DNA of 64,000 nt from Pseudophaeomoniella oleicola. Lineage: Eukaryota > Ascomycota > Eurotiomycetes > Phaeomoniellales > Phaeomoniellaceae. Below, one piece after another: positions 52,874 through 63,522 of the stretch (within the stretch, counting starts at the first letter, position 1; each line of letters begins with the position of its first letter). Under the pieces are notes generated by a model. The model was not told the origin of the DNA, made no database searches, and saw only the letters and a list, made by a program, of their open reading frames with translations. The stretch is from NCBI GenBank assembly GCA_003868215.1, contig QWDQ01000019.1, positions 1 to 64,000 on the forward strand, read 5' to 3'. Position numbers and translations under genes: made by a program.

Positions 52874-53850
52874 CTAAGCAATCGACATCTTCATTCCCCC
52901 GTTCGCAGAGATCACGCTCCCCGTCGTCCATCCACTCTCCGCCGAACACAGCATTCCGACGACCCCGGCGATCTCATCTGTGAACGCCGGCCTCTTGCCT
53001 CCCATATCCTTTACGACCATGCGATCATACTCGTCCGGATTACCGCCGGCTTTCGCCCTGACCTGTTCGTCGCCGCCTTCATAACTCATCAACGGCGCCT
53101 GGTCGACGTATTTCTGGTTGACGGCCCAGAACTCCTTGCCGGCCTGCGTGTACATGTCGCCGTGTACGGGGCCCGGGTTGATCGCGTTGACGGTGGCGTG
53201 CGGGGCGAGTTCGCGGGCCCAGACGCGGGTCATGGCTTCGAGGGCGGCTTTGGTTCCCGCGTAGATGGATTGGGATTCGCAGCCGAGGGCGCTGGAGACG
53301 CTGGAGACGTTTACGATGCGGCCGGAACGGTCGGCGGGGAGGTAAGGGGCACAGGCTTGCGTGAGGAGGAGAGGGGCGAGCACGTTGACGTGGTATTGTT
53401 GCGTGAATTGGGTTTGTTCGATGGGGCCGTGGTGAGGGTCGTTGAGGGATTTGTTGCCGGCGATGCCGGCGTTGTTGATGAGAATGTCGATCTGGAATTT
53501 TCCTGTGTTCGGGTCCGTGAAGTGGGCTTTGGCGGCGGAGAGGATGGTCGGGACGGTCGTGGTTGGGTCGGCGAGATCGGCTTGCACGGAAGCACTGCGG
53601 ATTTTGTATTCGGATGTGAATTTGTCACATAGCGTCTGAGTCCGCTGTTTCGAGGACTCGGACGTGTACACGATCAGCAGGTTGCAGCCTTTGGATGCAA
53701 GGTTCACGCAGATTGCTTCTCCGATACCTATTGTTTTCGATTTGAGTGAGTGGTTTGGCATGGATGAAGGAGCCCTGCTTATTCCGTACCTCTCGATCCG
53801 CCTGTCACAATTCCAAATTTACCCTCGTGCGGGCGATAGCTGGTGGCCAT
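52874..53850 (-). CDS. Short-chain dehydrogenase/reductase (SDR)
   Basis: Two exons, 53790-53850 and 52874-53727, with a 62-base intron cutting the cofactor motif, give 304 residues. The spliced N-terminus MATSYRPHEGKFGIVTGGSRGIG supplies the classical TGxxxGxG (residues 16-23), which is missing if only the long frame is read. NNAG is at 105-108, a catalytic Ser lies in NVSSVSS (about 162-165), and Tyr176-Lys180 form the YxxxK motif (YAGTK). NPGPV follows. These are the hallmarks of an active NAD(P)(H)-dependent oxidoreductase of the classical family. The substrate is unknown. It is convergent with the hydrolase gene, the stop codons being about 180 bases apart. Confidence 0.9.
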
Positions 53851-54185
53851 TCCGTTGATATATGTCCTTTACTCAAGACAATGAATGTTACAAAACCGAC
53901 TTAACTGCAGTTCCTTGGGATTGTTAGAGTGTATATTTGAAGGATAAAGCTGTGATGCGTGGCGAGTGTGTTGTCAATTATTGTATCATCCAAGCCAGTG
54001 AAGACCACCAGACGTGAAAATACTGGAGACCGTTCATCTAGACGAGACCAGCAGTCCGTGTAGATACGTACCTTGTCCGCGGGGTAATGAGTCCGGAGAG
54101 GTATCCGAAAGTCGAGATCATTAGACATTCAGTCGTTGTTGATCTTTGGTACGAGTGCTGTTAACTACGCACGCAAAGTCCAAGA
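53851..54185. promoter_or_regulatory. Divergent promoter of SDR and tannase-family gene
   Basis: The 335 bases between two divergent starts have no open frame of note. Shared regulation is possible but unproved. Confidence 0.4.
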
Positions 54186-55796
54186 ATGCATCGCAAGGGT
54201 TCAATAGCGCTTCAACGGTATCTTCTACTCGGCCTCGTGTCATGGCTATTCGGGACGACGGGAGCCAAGTGCCGGAACACGACGGTGGCGTGCTCTCCTG
54301 AGTCGTTCTCCCCGCCTTCTGTGTTTGGTGTTGAAGTACTGAGTATCACCGCGGAGCAACATGAGTCTGCCGATAGCTCCTCAACTACAAGCTTCTGCGA
54401 AGTTACCGTTTCCTATACGCATCCCGGTTACTCCGACAAGGTCAACGTGCGTATCAGTCTCCCAGTTGATCACTGGAATGAACGGTTTCTCGGTCTAGGT
54501 GGAGGAGGCTATGTCGCGGCAAACACAGGAGACATCACGCCTGCCGTGAACGAAGGATATGCGGCAGCGACCACAGATGCAGGCATCCCTGGTACTGATG
54601 CATTCAGTGCACGTACATGGGCGCTCAAGAGTCCCGGAAACATCAATTGGCCTATCCTGTACAATTTCGCTTACATTTCGCTTGGAGACCTTGCAAACAT
54701 TGGAAAAGAGATCACAAAGCAATACTACGGTCGTTACCCAAGATATTCTTACTGGAAGGGCTGTTCGACTGGGGGGAGGCAAGGTCACATGCTTTCTCAA
54801 CGTTTCCCGGAGGCTTTCGACGGCATATTGGCAGCCGCACCGGCGATAAACTCGGTGGACTTCCAGATTGCGGGTTATTGGCCTTACTATGTCATGCTTC
54901 ACTCTGGCGTGGTTCCACGGCAGTGTGAGCTCTCGGCAATCACAGCTGCAGCGGTAGATGCATGTGACGAGCTTGATGGTCTTCGTGACGGTATCGTTTC
55001 TGCGCCGGACCTGTGCCACTTCGATCCCAAGACTGTGGTTGGGCAGGCGATCGACTGTAAAGGAGCTCAAGTAGAAATTTCTCCTACCGCAGCCGAAGTT
55101 GCCATGGCCGCTTGGGAAGGACCACGCCTAACAGATGGTTCGAAACCATGGTTCGGTTTCTCTCGTACCACACTCCTCGGTGGCCTGAATTCATTGGTCC
55201 CCTCTGATTGCACGCCTGAGCTTTGCACCAGCGGAGCCCTGAGCATATTTGTAGACTGGATCAAACTGTTCGTCAAGAGGGATCCCGACTTCGACCTCGA
55301 CAGCATCACCTTGAAGGACTATGAGCGAATCCTCCACCAGTCGCAGCAACAATACGATTCCGTCATCGCGAGTAACAGTCCCGACCTCTCGGATTTTCGC
55401 GACCACAGAGGCAAAATGATCACCTGGCACGGCCTCGACGACCAACTGATCTTCCCCAACGGGACCCGTAAGTACTTTCTGGAGCTGCTCGACCGCGACG
55501 AGCACGCGCGGGACTACTATCGCTACTTCGAAGTCCCCGGTGTGCAACATTGCTATGGTGGCACGGGTCCCAACCCGACGGTCGATGCGATGAGGGCGCT
55601 CAGGGCGTGGGTCGAAGACGGTATCGCGCCCGAGATGTTGGTGGGCGAATTACCGGCAGGCGGGAAGAGGCTGATATGCGCTTATCCACTGGTGGCGGTG
55701 TATCAAGGTCGTGGTGATCCGAATGCAGAAGAGTCCTTCTACTGCGCGGACTCATTTGATGCTGTTCGCCAGGAACGAATCCGGGATGAGTTGTAG
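54186..55796 (+). CDS. Secreted tannase/feruloyl-esterase-family hydrolase
   Basis: An intronless frame of 536 residues with a signal peptide (QRYLLLGLVSWLFGTTGAKC). The fold is an alpha/beta hydrolase with a lid domain. The family's CS-D-HC motif is complete. Ser194 in GCSTGGRQG is preceded by Cys193, an Asp lies at 418-419 (HGLDDQLI), and His455 is followed by Cys456 (VQHCYGG), so Cys193 and Cys456 should form the disulfide that joins the triad. Further family blocks are LGLGGGGYVAANTG, GYAAATTDAG, AFDGILAAAPA and the Cys-rich calcium-binding loop (DACDELDGLRDGIVSAPDLCHFD). It should hydrolyse ester bonds of plant phenolics such as gallates or ferulates outside the cell. Which of these cannot be told. 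Length matches FaeB/TanA-type proteins. Confidence 0.9.
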   Translation: MHRKGSIALQRYLLLGLVSWLFGTTGAKCRNTTVACSPESFSPPSVFGVEVLSITAEQHESADSSSTTSFCEVTVSYTHPGYSDKVNVRISLPVDHWNERFLGLGGGGYVAANTGDITPAVNEGYAAATTDAGIPGTDAFSARTWALKSPGNINWPILYNFAYISLGDLANIGKEITKQYYGRYPRYSYWKGCSTGGRQGHMLSQRFPEAFDGILAAAPAINSVDFQIAGYWPYYVMLHSGVVPRQCELSAITAAAVDACDELDGLRDGIVSAPDLCHFDPKTVVGQAIDCKGAQVEISPTAAEVAMAAWEGPRLTDGSKPWFGFSRTTLLGGLNSLVPSDCTPELCTSGALSIFVDWIKLFVKRDPDFDLDSITLKDYERILHQSQQQYDSVIASNSPDLSDFRDHRGKMITWHGLDDQLIFPNGTRKYFLELLDRDEHARDYYRYFEVPGVQHCYGGTGPNPTVDAMRALRAWVEDGIAPEMLVGELPAGGKRLICAYPLVAVYQGRGDPNAEESFYCADSFDAVRQERIRDEL

Positions 55797-56405
55797 ATGA
55801 GTCCACGAGCCATCATATTGGTATACGATTAACGCCTAGGTAGGTTCCTGGTAGGTCAGATAGACAGAGTTGTTAGGCAATGGTGATAGTTGCGTGACAA
55901 TAGAGCACCCTCTTTCACACAAAAGCCCCTGTTCATATGCAAATCGGCACTCCTGGCAATCTGATGAACTCTGGTGAAGTCTGGTCACATATTGAGCTCC
56001 TGCCCGTCCGGTTGCTGATTGAGAAAAGCAAAGCTTGAATACTATCCTCACGGACAGCGACAAATACCTCTATACCAGTGCCTAGTAATACTGAGGCTAA
56101 ACATACCAGCTAGATTTCCAATCTCATTGTGTGGTGTTTCCGCGAAGTGGTAAGTTGACGTTTAAGAAATTGGTTGTCATTATTCGTGCCCATTAGACAT
56201 CTCCAATGCGACTCCAAAGGACCGTGTAGGGGCAGCCTTTAGGCCTTGGCTACGGCGGGTTAGTTACTTGTAAGCACCATTTCTCCGCAATCTGATTTGT
56301 CTTTTCCACTTTGAAATCTATTCCCTGTCACGTCTGAGCCTAAGGAGATAGAGATCCAATAGGCATCGAATAGGCATCCAGGAGCTATTCAATGGGCAGC
56401 GGCCT
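55797..56405. other. Intergenic region, nothing recognised
   Basis: Spacer between the tannase-family gene and the SET-domain gene with no supported features. Confidence 0.5.
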
Positions 56406-57482
56406 ATGTCTTCTCTTCGGCTATCTGATTCGCCTCTCTTTGTGATCAAACACACCTTGGAATCAGGCCGAGGGATATATGCCAATGTGCCCATTACGAA
56501 GGATACTCTTCTCTTCGAGACCTCTAGCATAGTGGCAAGCGTAATTTATCGTGAATATCGCAAAGAAGTCTGTGCACAGTGCTTCGCTTACGATAGAGGT
56601 CGGCAATGGAAGCTGCGTGATTCAGAACTGGCCATTGTGTTCTGCAGCACCGAGTGCCGAGACGAGTGGACAATCACAAGCACCGATCATGGTGATATCA
56701 TAGTCAAGGCAATAAGGGCTCTTGAAGCTCGAGCGAAGATCAGTCATTTCGGATCACTACATTACGATGCTGAAGAATCGGTAAAGCCTCGTCCGACCGT
56801 CGATGAGATATCTGCTGCATGGCAACGAGCGAAGAAGTCCGGTTATCGCATCCGCGCTGCACGCTTGTCTAAGCATCCCTCGAAACTCGAACGACGTGCA
56901 ACAAGCCAAGCGCTGTCGCTGGTCGTGGATCGCGACACATCAGTGTACCTGTTGTCGTGCATACTGTGCTGCGTGTGTGAACCCAGATTGTGGGCCGAGT
57001 TCCTCGAGCTCACGGCAGATCCTGTCCCGTACTCATCGCCGGCAATGCTTGAGCAGCACATCACGAGTTTCTATCATTTACTTGCTTGCTGTCCCGCGGA
57101 TCTATTACCAAATACGAACGTGGAAACATTGTTGACCTTTGCCCAGAAAAGCGTCCACAACGTCTTCAATATTTGGTCTCAGGAATACATTCAAGAAAAT
57201 ATCGGCTCGTCCGGCTCATTGGGTGGAAATGAATGCCTCGGCATGGCGGTGTGGCCTGAAGCTAGCTATTGGAACCATAGTTGTGCACCAAATGTGCGGA
57301 AAACACGGATTGGGAGGAAATGGCAGTTCTGGGCACATAGGGATATCCTGGAAGGAGAAGAAATGTGCATCACATACCTGGGAGGAGATGAGCGGGAGAT
57401 GACCAGGGACCAGAGGCAGCTCAAGTTGAAACAACTTTGGTCATTCGAATGTGCTTGTGTTCGCTGCCGTGCTGGAGACTGA
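56406..57482 (+). CDS. SET-domain protein, SMYD/Set5-6-like
   Basis: An intronless frame of 358 residues. The SET domain is split as in SMYD-type lysine methyltransferases. An N-terminal SET half (PLFVIKHTLESGRGIYANVPITKDTLLFE) precedes a Cys-containing MYND-like insert (CAQCFAYDRG, FCSTECRDEW). A helical region follows. The catalytic SET core begins ASYWNHSCAPNV (Asn290-His291) and continues with EGEEMCITYLGGDERE. The post-SET Cys cluster (FECACVRC) closes the protein. The MYND-like part has fewer Cys than a full MYND finger. Such proteins methylate histones or non-histone substrates. The target is not inferable. The TPR-like C-terminal arm of longer SMYD proteins is absent. Confidence 0.82.
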   Translation: MSSLRLSDSPLFVIKHTLESGRGIYANVPITKDTLLFETSSIVASVIYREYRKEVCAQCFAYDRGRQWKLRDSELAIVFCSTECRDEWTITSTDHGDIIVKAIRALEARAKISHFGSLHYDAEESVKPRPTVDEISAAWQRAKKSGYRIRAARLSKHPSKLERRATSQALSLVVDRDTSVYLLSCILCCVCEPRLWAEFLELTADPVPYSSPAMLEQHITSFYHLLACCPADLLPNTNVETLLTFAQKSVHNVFNIWSQEYIQENIGSSGSLGGNECLGMAVWPEASYWNHSCAPNVRKTRIGRKWQFWAHRDILEGEEMCITYLGGDEREMTRDQRQLKLKQLWSFECACVRCRAGD

Positions 57483-58555
57483 TCACGCTTCGAAAATCAT
57501 ATGATCATGCTGACAGTAGCATCCAACATCTCTGCTCAATGTCTCTATCGTTCTGAAACAATGTTCATACCGCCGTTACTGTCAGAGAAACGAGACTTCA
57601 TGGATATCAATCTTCCGGAGATTCTCCAGATCGGTTTCTGCCATTTGCTGGGACATTTGATTTCCTTATCTGCCAAAGTTGCAACCATCGGACTCCCTCC
57701 ACCTTGGCAAATAGGCGGCATCAACCACCAGTAAAGGCGAACCTTACTTACTCGTCGGAATAATCGAAGCTTCTCATGGAACTCGGTTGTGATCTTAGGT
57801 ATTGCTTGTTTTGCTTGACTTATGATAAGTGGCAATAAGGCAACACGCCAAGTTCAATGAAGCCAATTCAGCAAGGAGGCCGAATAATGTTACACAGGTG
57901 CAGGTCCCAAGTTCACCATCAGAAATGATACATCACCATTAACCACTATATTTAGATCACCATCTGTGTATTGGCAGTGCTCAAGAACTGCGGCGTGTTT
58001 TTGAGAGGTCTTTGGGGAGCCAAGATCTGGACGCGTTATGATTTCACTGTACCTTTCTGCACGAGTCGTCCTTGCATATCGCCGAACCGACAACACGTTG
58101 TGTACCTGCTTTGCCTCAACCTCAGATGTGCGACGTCCATCCTGTTATTGGCATGGTGCTTATACTTGGCTGCCTATCCAGGTGCCATATCCCTATGTCC
58201 TAGCCAAGGTTCCTGTAAAGACGATGACTGTCAAGGTACTTGTAGCAATATCAACACCAAACTCGCAATGAGACATGTCTCAATTACGGCGGAAGCATCC
58301 GACCAGAGTTTACCAGGAATGTGGTCCACAGCGCGATTATGTGACAATTTACCAACAGACTCATATGCTTCACCGCTCAGAAGTGACAGCAGTGGCTTTG
58401 CGGACCAATGTATTGTAGGGTGGGTGTCGTTAGAGAATTGAGACCTTGCAGAAATGAAGAGCGTGTCTTTTGGCCATGGTTTGGTATAAGCTGTCAGTCA
58501 TCTACTTCTTCCAACCTCCTTGATTGCCTAACAGCCTTCATTTGCCATTGTCAAC
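57483..58555. other. Spacer, no supported gene
   Basis: About 1.1 kb. A plus-strand frame of 156 codons (57971-58441) is Cys-containing with one hydrophobic stretch (ILLLAWCLYLAAYPGA). It lacks a domain or homology I know and overlaps frames in other phases. I leave it uncalled. Confidence 0.4.
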
Positions 58556-59938
58556 ATGTTCCTTCTCTTGCTCGCGTTGCTCCTGATTCACGGCTACGCT
58601 ACAGCTCAGGATGGCTCCATATGCAGTCAGCTACCTTTCAACCAGTACCTCTCTCTCTCGACCTATCTCCCGGCTCAAACTTGGTGTTCGTCCGCTCATC
58701 CTCCACAGCCTACTTGTACTTCAATTTTGCCACTGACCTTGACCATCAATCCCGTGTTCCGTGTAACGAGCACTGCTCTATTGACCAGTACAATCAATGC
58801 TTCCCTCGTCGAGGTCAATGTCACGCAAACCATTCCTTCGACGATCCACACTACCTCTATCCTCGCTCTCAATGCAACGTCTACAGCGACCACGACTTTG
58901 TTCAACGCGTCCACATCAACCTTTGTTGTCAACTCCACATGGTTTAACACGACGACCGTGGCAAGTGGAACAACCGTCTCAACGACCACTGTAACCTCAG
59001 TATCAGCCATTCCCTGCGTGCCAACATCGACTCCCCTTCTGTCACTCTGCACCAACGGCCTGGATGATCCATCTCATTGCGTATCTTCGGGCAACATGTC
59101 GTTTCTCCTCTCTGGATGCATCAACGCTGGAACGGCCTGCTCGTCAAGCCCAGAGTTCTGTTTCCAAACCAATGCCACCAATGCTCTGCGAGTTAGTGCA
59201 GGCCTTCTGTGCATCTTCTGGCGGGACTATGACTGCAGTGGGACTCCCATGGACGTTTTAGGCGGCCGTTCGGTGCAAACACCCGATCTGCAACATGCAG
59301 GTATGGGTAATCATATCAGTTCTTTCCTTTGTTTGCCTGCAATGGTGGATATCAATGGCTCTGCAGTTTGTCCAGCCAGTCCAACAAGCACCGCGAACAC
59401 TACCTCATTGACTACAAGTACTTCGAGTTCGAGCACAGGTCCGCCTACTAACTTCGTCCACCCTCCTCGGCATCGGAATGGTCGTCGCGACTTGGAACGG
59501 AGGCAGCTCGATCCCGAAGAAGCGAACTTATCGGTCGTTCAAGGATTTCCCAGTACCATTGCAAGTCAGATATGTGCATGCATCGAAACCCCACCAACGA
59601 CATGCGCAATAAGTACGTCCAACACCGTGACAGTCGTTGCACCGACCTATATCACGTTTTATACTACCACAACAAGCGTAACTCGCACATCTGAGTATCC
59701 AACGCACATCTCTACGATTCAGGTCCCAGTCAACATTACGGATTTGTCCATCTCTACCAGCAGGAGTGGCATACAGACCCAATCTGTAACCATGGAAGCA
59801 CAATTTAATACAACGGTTACCGAACTCCAACCCAGTTTGGTGACAGCAACAGTTTTGGCCGAAACGGAAATCACCACGGTGACAGTTAGGAGAACTACCT
59901 TCGTACCTGTCAGCAATAGTACGAGCGTATCTGCATGA
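58556..59938 (+). CDS. Ser/Thr-rich secreted protein with Kex2-like sites
   Basis: An intronless frame of 460 residues with a strong signal peptide (MFLLLLALLLIHGYATAQ). The body is dominated by Thr, Ser and Val with many N-glycosylation sequons (NAS, NVT, NAT, NST, NTT), giving a heavily glycosylated extended protein. A more structured central part (about 150-280) carries spaced cysteines (SLCTNG, HCVSSG, SGCINAGTACSSSPEFCF, CIFWRDYDCSG, FLCLPA, VCPAS). Near 315 lies HRNGRRDLERRQLD with dibasic RR sites, suggesting Kex2 cleavage into two parts. A second Cys pair (CACIETPPTTC) follows. There is no transmembrane helix or obvious GPI signal at the end, so it is probably released or wall-associated. 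I do not recognise a family, and adhesin-like or wall-structural roles are guesses. Confidence 0.7.
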   Translation: MFLLLLALLLIHGYATAQDGSICSQLPFNQYLSLSTYLPAQTWCSSAHPPQPTCTSILPLTLTINPVFRVTSTALLTSTINASLVEVNVTQTIPSTIHTTSILALNATSTATTTLFNASTSTFVVNSTWFNTTTVASGTTVSTTTVTSVSAIPCVPTSTPLLSLCTNGLDDPSHCVSSGNMSFLLSGCINAGTACSSSPEFCFQTNATNALRVSAGLLCIFWRDYDCSGTPMDVLGGRSVQTPDLQHAGMGNHISSFLCLPAMVDINGSAVCPASPTSTANTTSLTTSTSSSSTGPPTNFVHPPRHRNGRRDLERRQLDPEEANLSVVQGFPSTIASQICACIETPPTTCAISTSNTVTVVAPTYITFYTTTTSVTRTSEYPTHISTIQVPVNITDLSISTSRSGIQTQSVTMEAQFNTTVTELQPSLVTATVLAETEITTVTVRRTTFVPVSNSTSVSA

Positions 59939-61922
59939 GGCCTTGGTAACAAGTCCTCCACGTCTGTGGGAGTTCTTATATATACTTGTTTTTTTTTTTT
60001 AAGTCCAGTCTGTTCTTTAGATCTTACGAAACGATCTCATTCTTCTGAATTTGAGAGTATCTTGGCTGGACACAGGCACAGATTGGCGGAGAACCGGAAA
60101 TCGGTTTCTTTTCATCCCTGGGACTGGGAAGAAGCTGAAGCTGAAGCGATGCAAGAATTGTACGAAGCGTCCAAAGGAACAAGAATCGAGAGCGAAAATG
60201 GGTTAGGGGATGTAAGCAAGTGCTTTTGAATGTGCGATATATATTCAGCAGCATCTTGAGTTGCATTTTTGTCGACCGTCGCTGTACTATAAGTAAGAGT
60301 CTCTGTAAGATAGCAGCAGACAACAGTGCAACCACAAGCTCATCTGCTCGTGATAGTTCAATTGTCGATGATAAAGACGCCCGGATCAACTCCCACTCCG
60401 TCCTCATTCCTGCCAAGAATCCAGATAGATTTCCACTCTTTCTCAACTGCTTTGTTGCAGATACTCAGGACAATTTCTACATGTAACAAGAACATCATTG
60501 TTCCCTTCTCTATCATACAGTCTACCAATCCAAATGAAGAATAAAAAAGGCTACTAGAATTACCCGATGTCCCGGTGATCGGGTATTTATGAAGCTGCGG
60601 GAAGACACGACTATTTCCAACATGGTGTGTCGCTAAGAGGAATCTCGAACCCTCTAACATGAACGGCGAGGGTAGATATTTACTTCTGCATCTGTATCTA
60701 GTTTTCAGCGGCTACGATCCAGATCAATGCTCGACAATGCACACTCTGGAATATTGGCGCACGAGAATCGAAATGCAGGTGGCGAAGAGAGGCGGTCAAT
60801 ATATGCAAGCCATAACAAGCCTAATCTACCCCTACGCATGGCCGAGGGGAAGATGAAGGAAATTCACGAAAATTACATCTAAGCGTGAGAAGGAATGTCT
60901 ATTGTCCTCGACAGCTTCGGAGTACAGTTTGATGTGTTACGCATGGGCTTACAAACAGACCGAGGACATGAAAATCAACCGCGACGTTCTAGTTAATTAC
61001 TCGAGAAATCACAGTCTTTCTGTACGAGTCTTATCAACGGTGCGACAAAGCGCATCATCCCTCGGCGACACTAGCGGAAAGCGTAATAGATTGCTACTGT
61101 CAGCATCTGCTGATGATTCATGAAAAGGCGGGGTATCTGGAGTACGCATGGACGCTTAGCCCTCTTGCGACGAAGTTTTCGGAAGCGAGGCTCATCTATT
61201 CTCGGAGGGTCATTACTTTGTTGGATATCGAGCTGTCTGCAACCGTCCCATCTCCACGGACTGCCTGGTCGAATGCTCTGTCCCCCTGACCCGAGCTAAT
61301 GGTTGTTCAAATGACTTACCATTGTAATATCTCAGAATCCTATGGGGAAATCGTATCTGCCCTAGCACCTTTTACAGGATAAACGTCGTACCTTTTCACC
61401 CCAAAGACAAGTGCAACGCTTTGATACGCTCTTGCAGAGCACTGTGGGTATAAGCTTTGGCAAACCGTCGAAATGAGATTGGCTAAAGAACAACCTCGCG
61501 TCCAATATCAGCACATTCCTTGCCTTTCCTTTAAACGTCCTAACTCACTTTACCGAACCAGCTCGCCAGCCAAAGCGTGGCCCGGGGTGTTCTCCACCAT
61601 TTTCTGGGGGCTGGAGTCGTACCCTGCTCGTACTATGGAGAGCGAGGAAGTCTGTCAAATTGCGGGTTCGCCTCCCCAGATGCTCCGCGTTGATTTGTGG
61701 AGAAATGACCCCCGTTGCAGTTTCTCCGTCTGGGGGAACGGCAAAGAAACAAGATGGTGCAGATTAAGGATATAAGTATGATTGCCAATCGCTGTGGATT
61801 TGTCGAGGGGAGAAGTCTCACAAAGAGGTGCCAAAGATCATCTTGCCGTCTCAACCTCTTTCCTCCCAACGCCTCCCAAGGGCATTGTTCTGATACGTGA
61901 GAGTGTCGGGAAAACAACCAAA
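59939..61922. other. Gene-poor spacer with coding-like fragments
   Basis: 2 kb with no complete gene. Two stretches read like protein but lack starts. One is at about 59970-60220 (+, FHPWDWEEAEAEAMQELYEA). The other is 60993-61289 (+), listed separately. They may be remnants of one decayed gene. The end of the interval should contain the sugar-transporter promoter. Confidence 0.4.
60993..61289 (+). pseudogene. Orphan coding-like segment without start codon
   Basis: Open for 98 codons from just after a TAG to TGA, with a sequence of normal amino-acid composition (EITVFLYESYQRCDK, ESVIDCYCQHLLMIHEKAGY, RLIYSRRVITLLDIEL) but only an internal Met. I see no convincing acceptor giving it an upstream exon. 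It resembles an alpha-helical repeat region. The family is unknown. It could be the 3' exon of a gene whose 5' part has decayed. Confidence 0.3.
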
Positions 61923-63522
61923 ATGGCGCGCAAGGGGGCTTTCGTAAACTACAGGGTGTACATCCTAACCGGTGTCGCCTACCTCGGATCGTTGCTTTTT
62001 GGCTTTGATACCGGTGTTATGGGAAGCGTGCTCGCCCTGAAGAGTTTCAAAGAGGATTTCGGTCTCCCAATCGACAAGTCTGCGTTCTCTTCGAAGAAGA
62101 ATTCCGACATCTCTTCCAATGTTGTATCTCTTCTCACTGCCGGTTGCTTCTTCGGCGCTATCATTGCCGCTTGGGCCAACGAACGCTTCGGTCGTCGATA
62201 CACTCTGATGGTCTTCTCATTCGTCTTCCTGATTGGTGCTGCAGTCCAAGTCGGTGCACACCACGCAATCGGTACCATCTATGGCGGACGTGTGATCGCA
62301 GGTCTAGGTATTGGTGGCATGTCCGCTGTCACCCCTGTCTTTGTCTCCGAGAACGCTCCGGCCAACGTCAGAGGACGGATCGCCGGTCTCTTCCAAGAAT
62401 TTCTTGTCATTGGTTCGACCTTTGCTTACTGGCTCGACTATGGCGTCTCTCTTCACATCGCTCCTAGCACCAAGCAATGGAGGATCCCAGTGGCCATTCA
62501 GCTGATTCCGGGTGGTCTCATGTTGATCGGGTTGTTCTTCCTCAAGGAATCTCCACGTTGGTTGATGAAGCAAGGTCGTCACGACGAGGCCTTGGATTCG
62601 TTGGCCCACATCCGTAATGGCGAAACAGATGATGCAGATATCCTGCACGAATTGGCCGAGATCCGCGCCGCCGTTGATGAGGAGCTTCACCTTACTGAAG
62701 GTGTCACATGTGAGCAACATCTACAACATGAGCCATAACATTTCAAAAACTGACCTACCTTCTCTTCTAGGGAAAGAATGCCTCGCCCCTGGTATCCGCC
62801 AACGTTTCGTGATTGCCTTCATGATCATGCTTTGCCAACAGTTCTCCGGCACCAACAGCATCGGATACTACGCACCTCAAATCTTCGAAACCGTCGGTGT
62901 CTCTAAGACCAACTCTTCGCTTTTCGCGACCGGGATCTACGGAACAGTGAAAGTTATCGCTACCGGTATCTTCCTCGCTGTTGGCATTGAGAAAATTGGT
63001 CGTCGCAAATCCCTGATCGGTGGTGCTATCTGGATGATGGCGATGATGTTCATCCTCGGTGCCGTCCTGCACACTCACCCCCCAACCGACACCAACAAGG
63101 TCTCGTCTGCATCGATTGCGATGGTCGTCATGATCTATCTGTACGTGATTGGGTACTCGGCTTCATGGGGACCCACACCTTGGGTTTATGTTGCAGAAAT
63201 ATTCCCAACTCGTCTCCGTGCCTACGGCGTCGGCCTCGCCGCCACCATACAATGGCTCTTCAACTTTGTCATCACCGAAATCACGCCTCGCGCCATCAAC
63301 CACATCGGCTGGCGCACCTTCATAATGTTCGGCTGTTTCTGCTTCGGAAATTTCGTGTTCGTCTGGTTCTTCATCAAGGAGACCAAGGGACGCACGCTCG
63401 AGAGCATGGACGTCTTGTTCGGTACCGTCGACGCCGACACGCGCGCCGTGGACGTCGAGAGGATGATGGAAGAGGAAAAGGGGGTCGCTCAACATCACGA
63501 GACGGCACCCCCACCAAAGTAA
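61923..63522 (+). CDS. MFS sugar transporter
   Basis: Two exons, 61923-62709 and 62771-63522, with a 61-base intron give 512 residues. The start MARKGAFVNYRVYILTG matches family N-termini. Twelve helices and the sugar-porter signatures are present: FGFDTGVMGS in TM1, ERFGRRYT between TM2 and TM3, GRVIAGLGIGGMSAVTPVFVSE, KESPRWLMKQGR at the end of the N-half, QQFSGTNSIGYYAPQIF in TM7, GRRKSLIGG, and IKETKGRTLESMDVLF after TM12. It should be a plasma-membrane H+ symporter for monosaccharides or related polyols/quinate. The N-terminus is closer to monosaccharide porters than to quinate permeases. An upstream in-frame extension exists but looks like leader sequence. It could take up glucose released by the GH16/GH55 enzymes of this region, an inference from family only. 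Confidence 0.92.

Noticed and set aside
52808-53632. Plus-strand open frame of 274 codons
   Set aside because: It is exactly antisense to the GC-rich SDR gene, has no domain and is rich in Gly/Val/Arg as expected for a mirror frame.
57971-58441. Plus-strand frame of 156 codons with cysteines and a hydrophobic stretch
   Set aside because: No signal peptide at its start, no family resemblance, and competing frames overlap it. Kept as unsupported.
58696-59055. Minus-strand Val-rich frame of 119 codons
   Set aside because: It is a mirror of the Thr-rich secreted protein. Composition follows directly from ACN codons read backwards.
60600-60660. Possible tRNA T-loop (reverse complement GGGTTCGAGATT)
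   Set aside because: Flanking bases cannot form a T stem, acceptor stem or anticodon arm at the right spacing.
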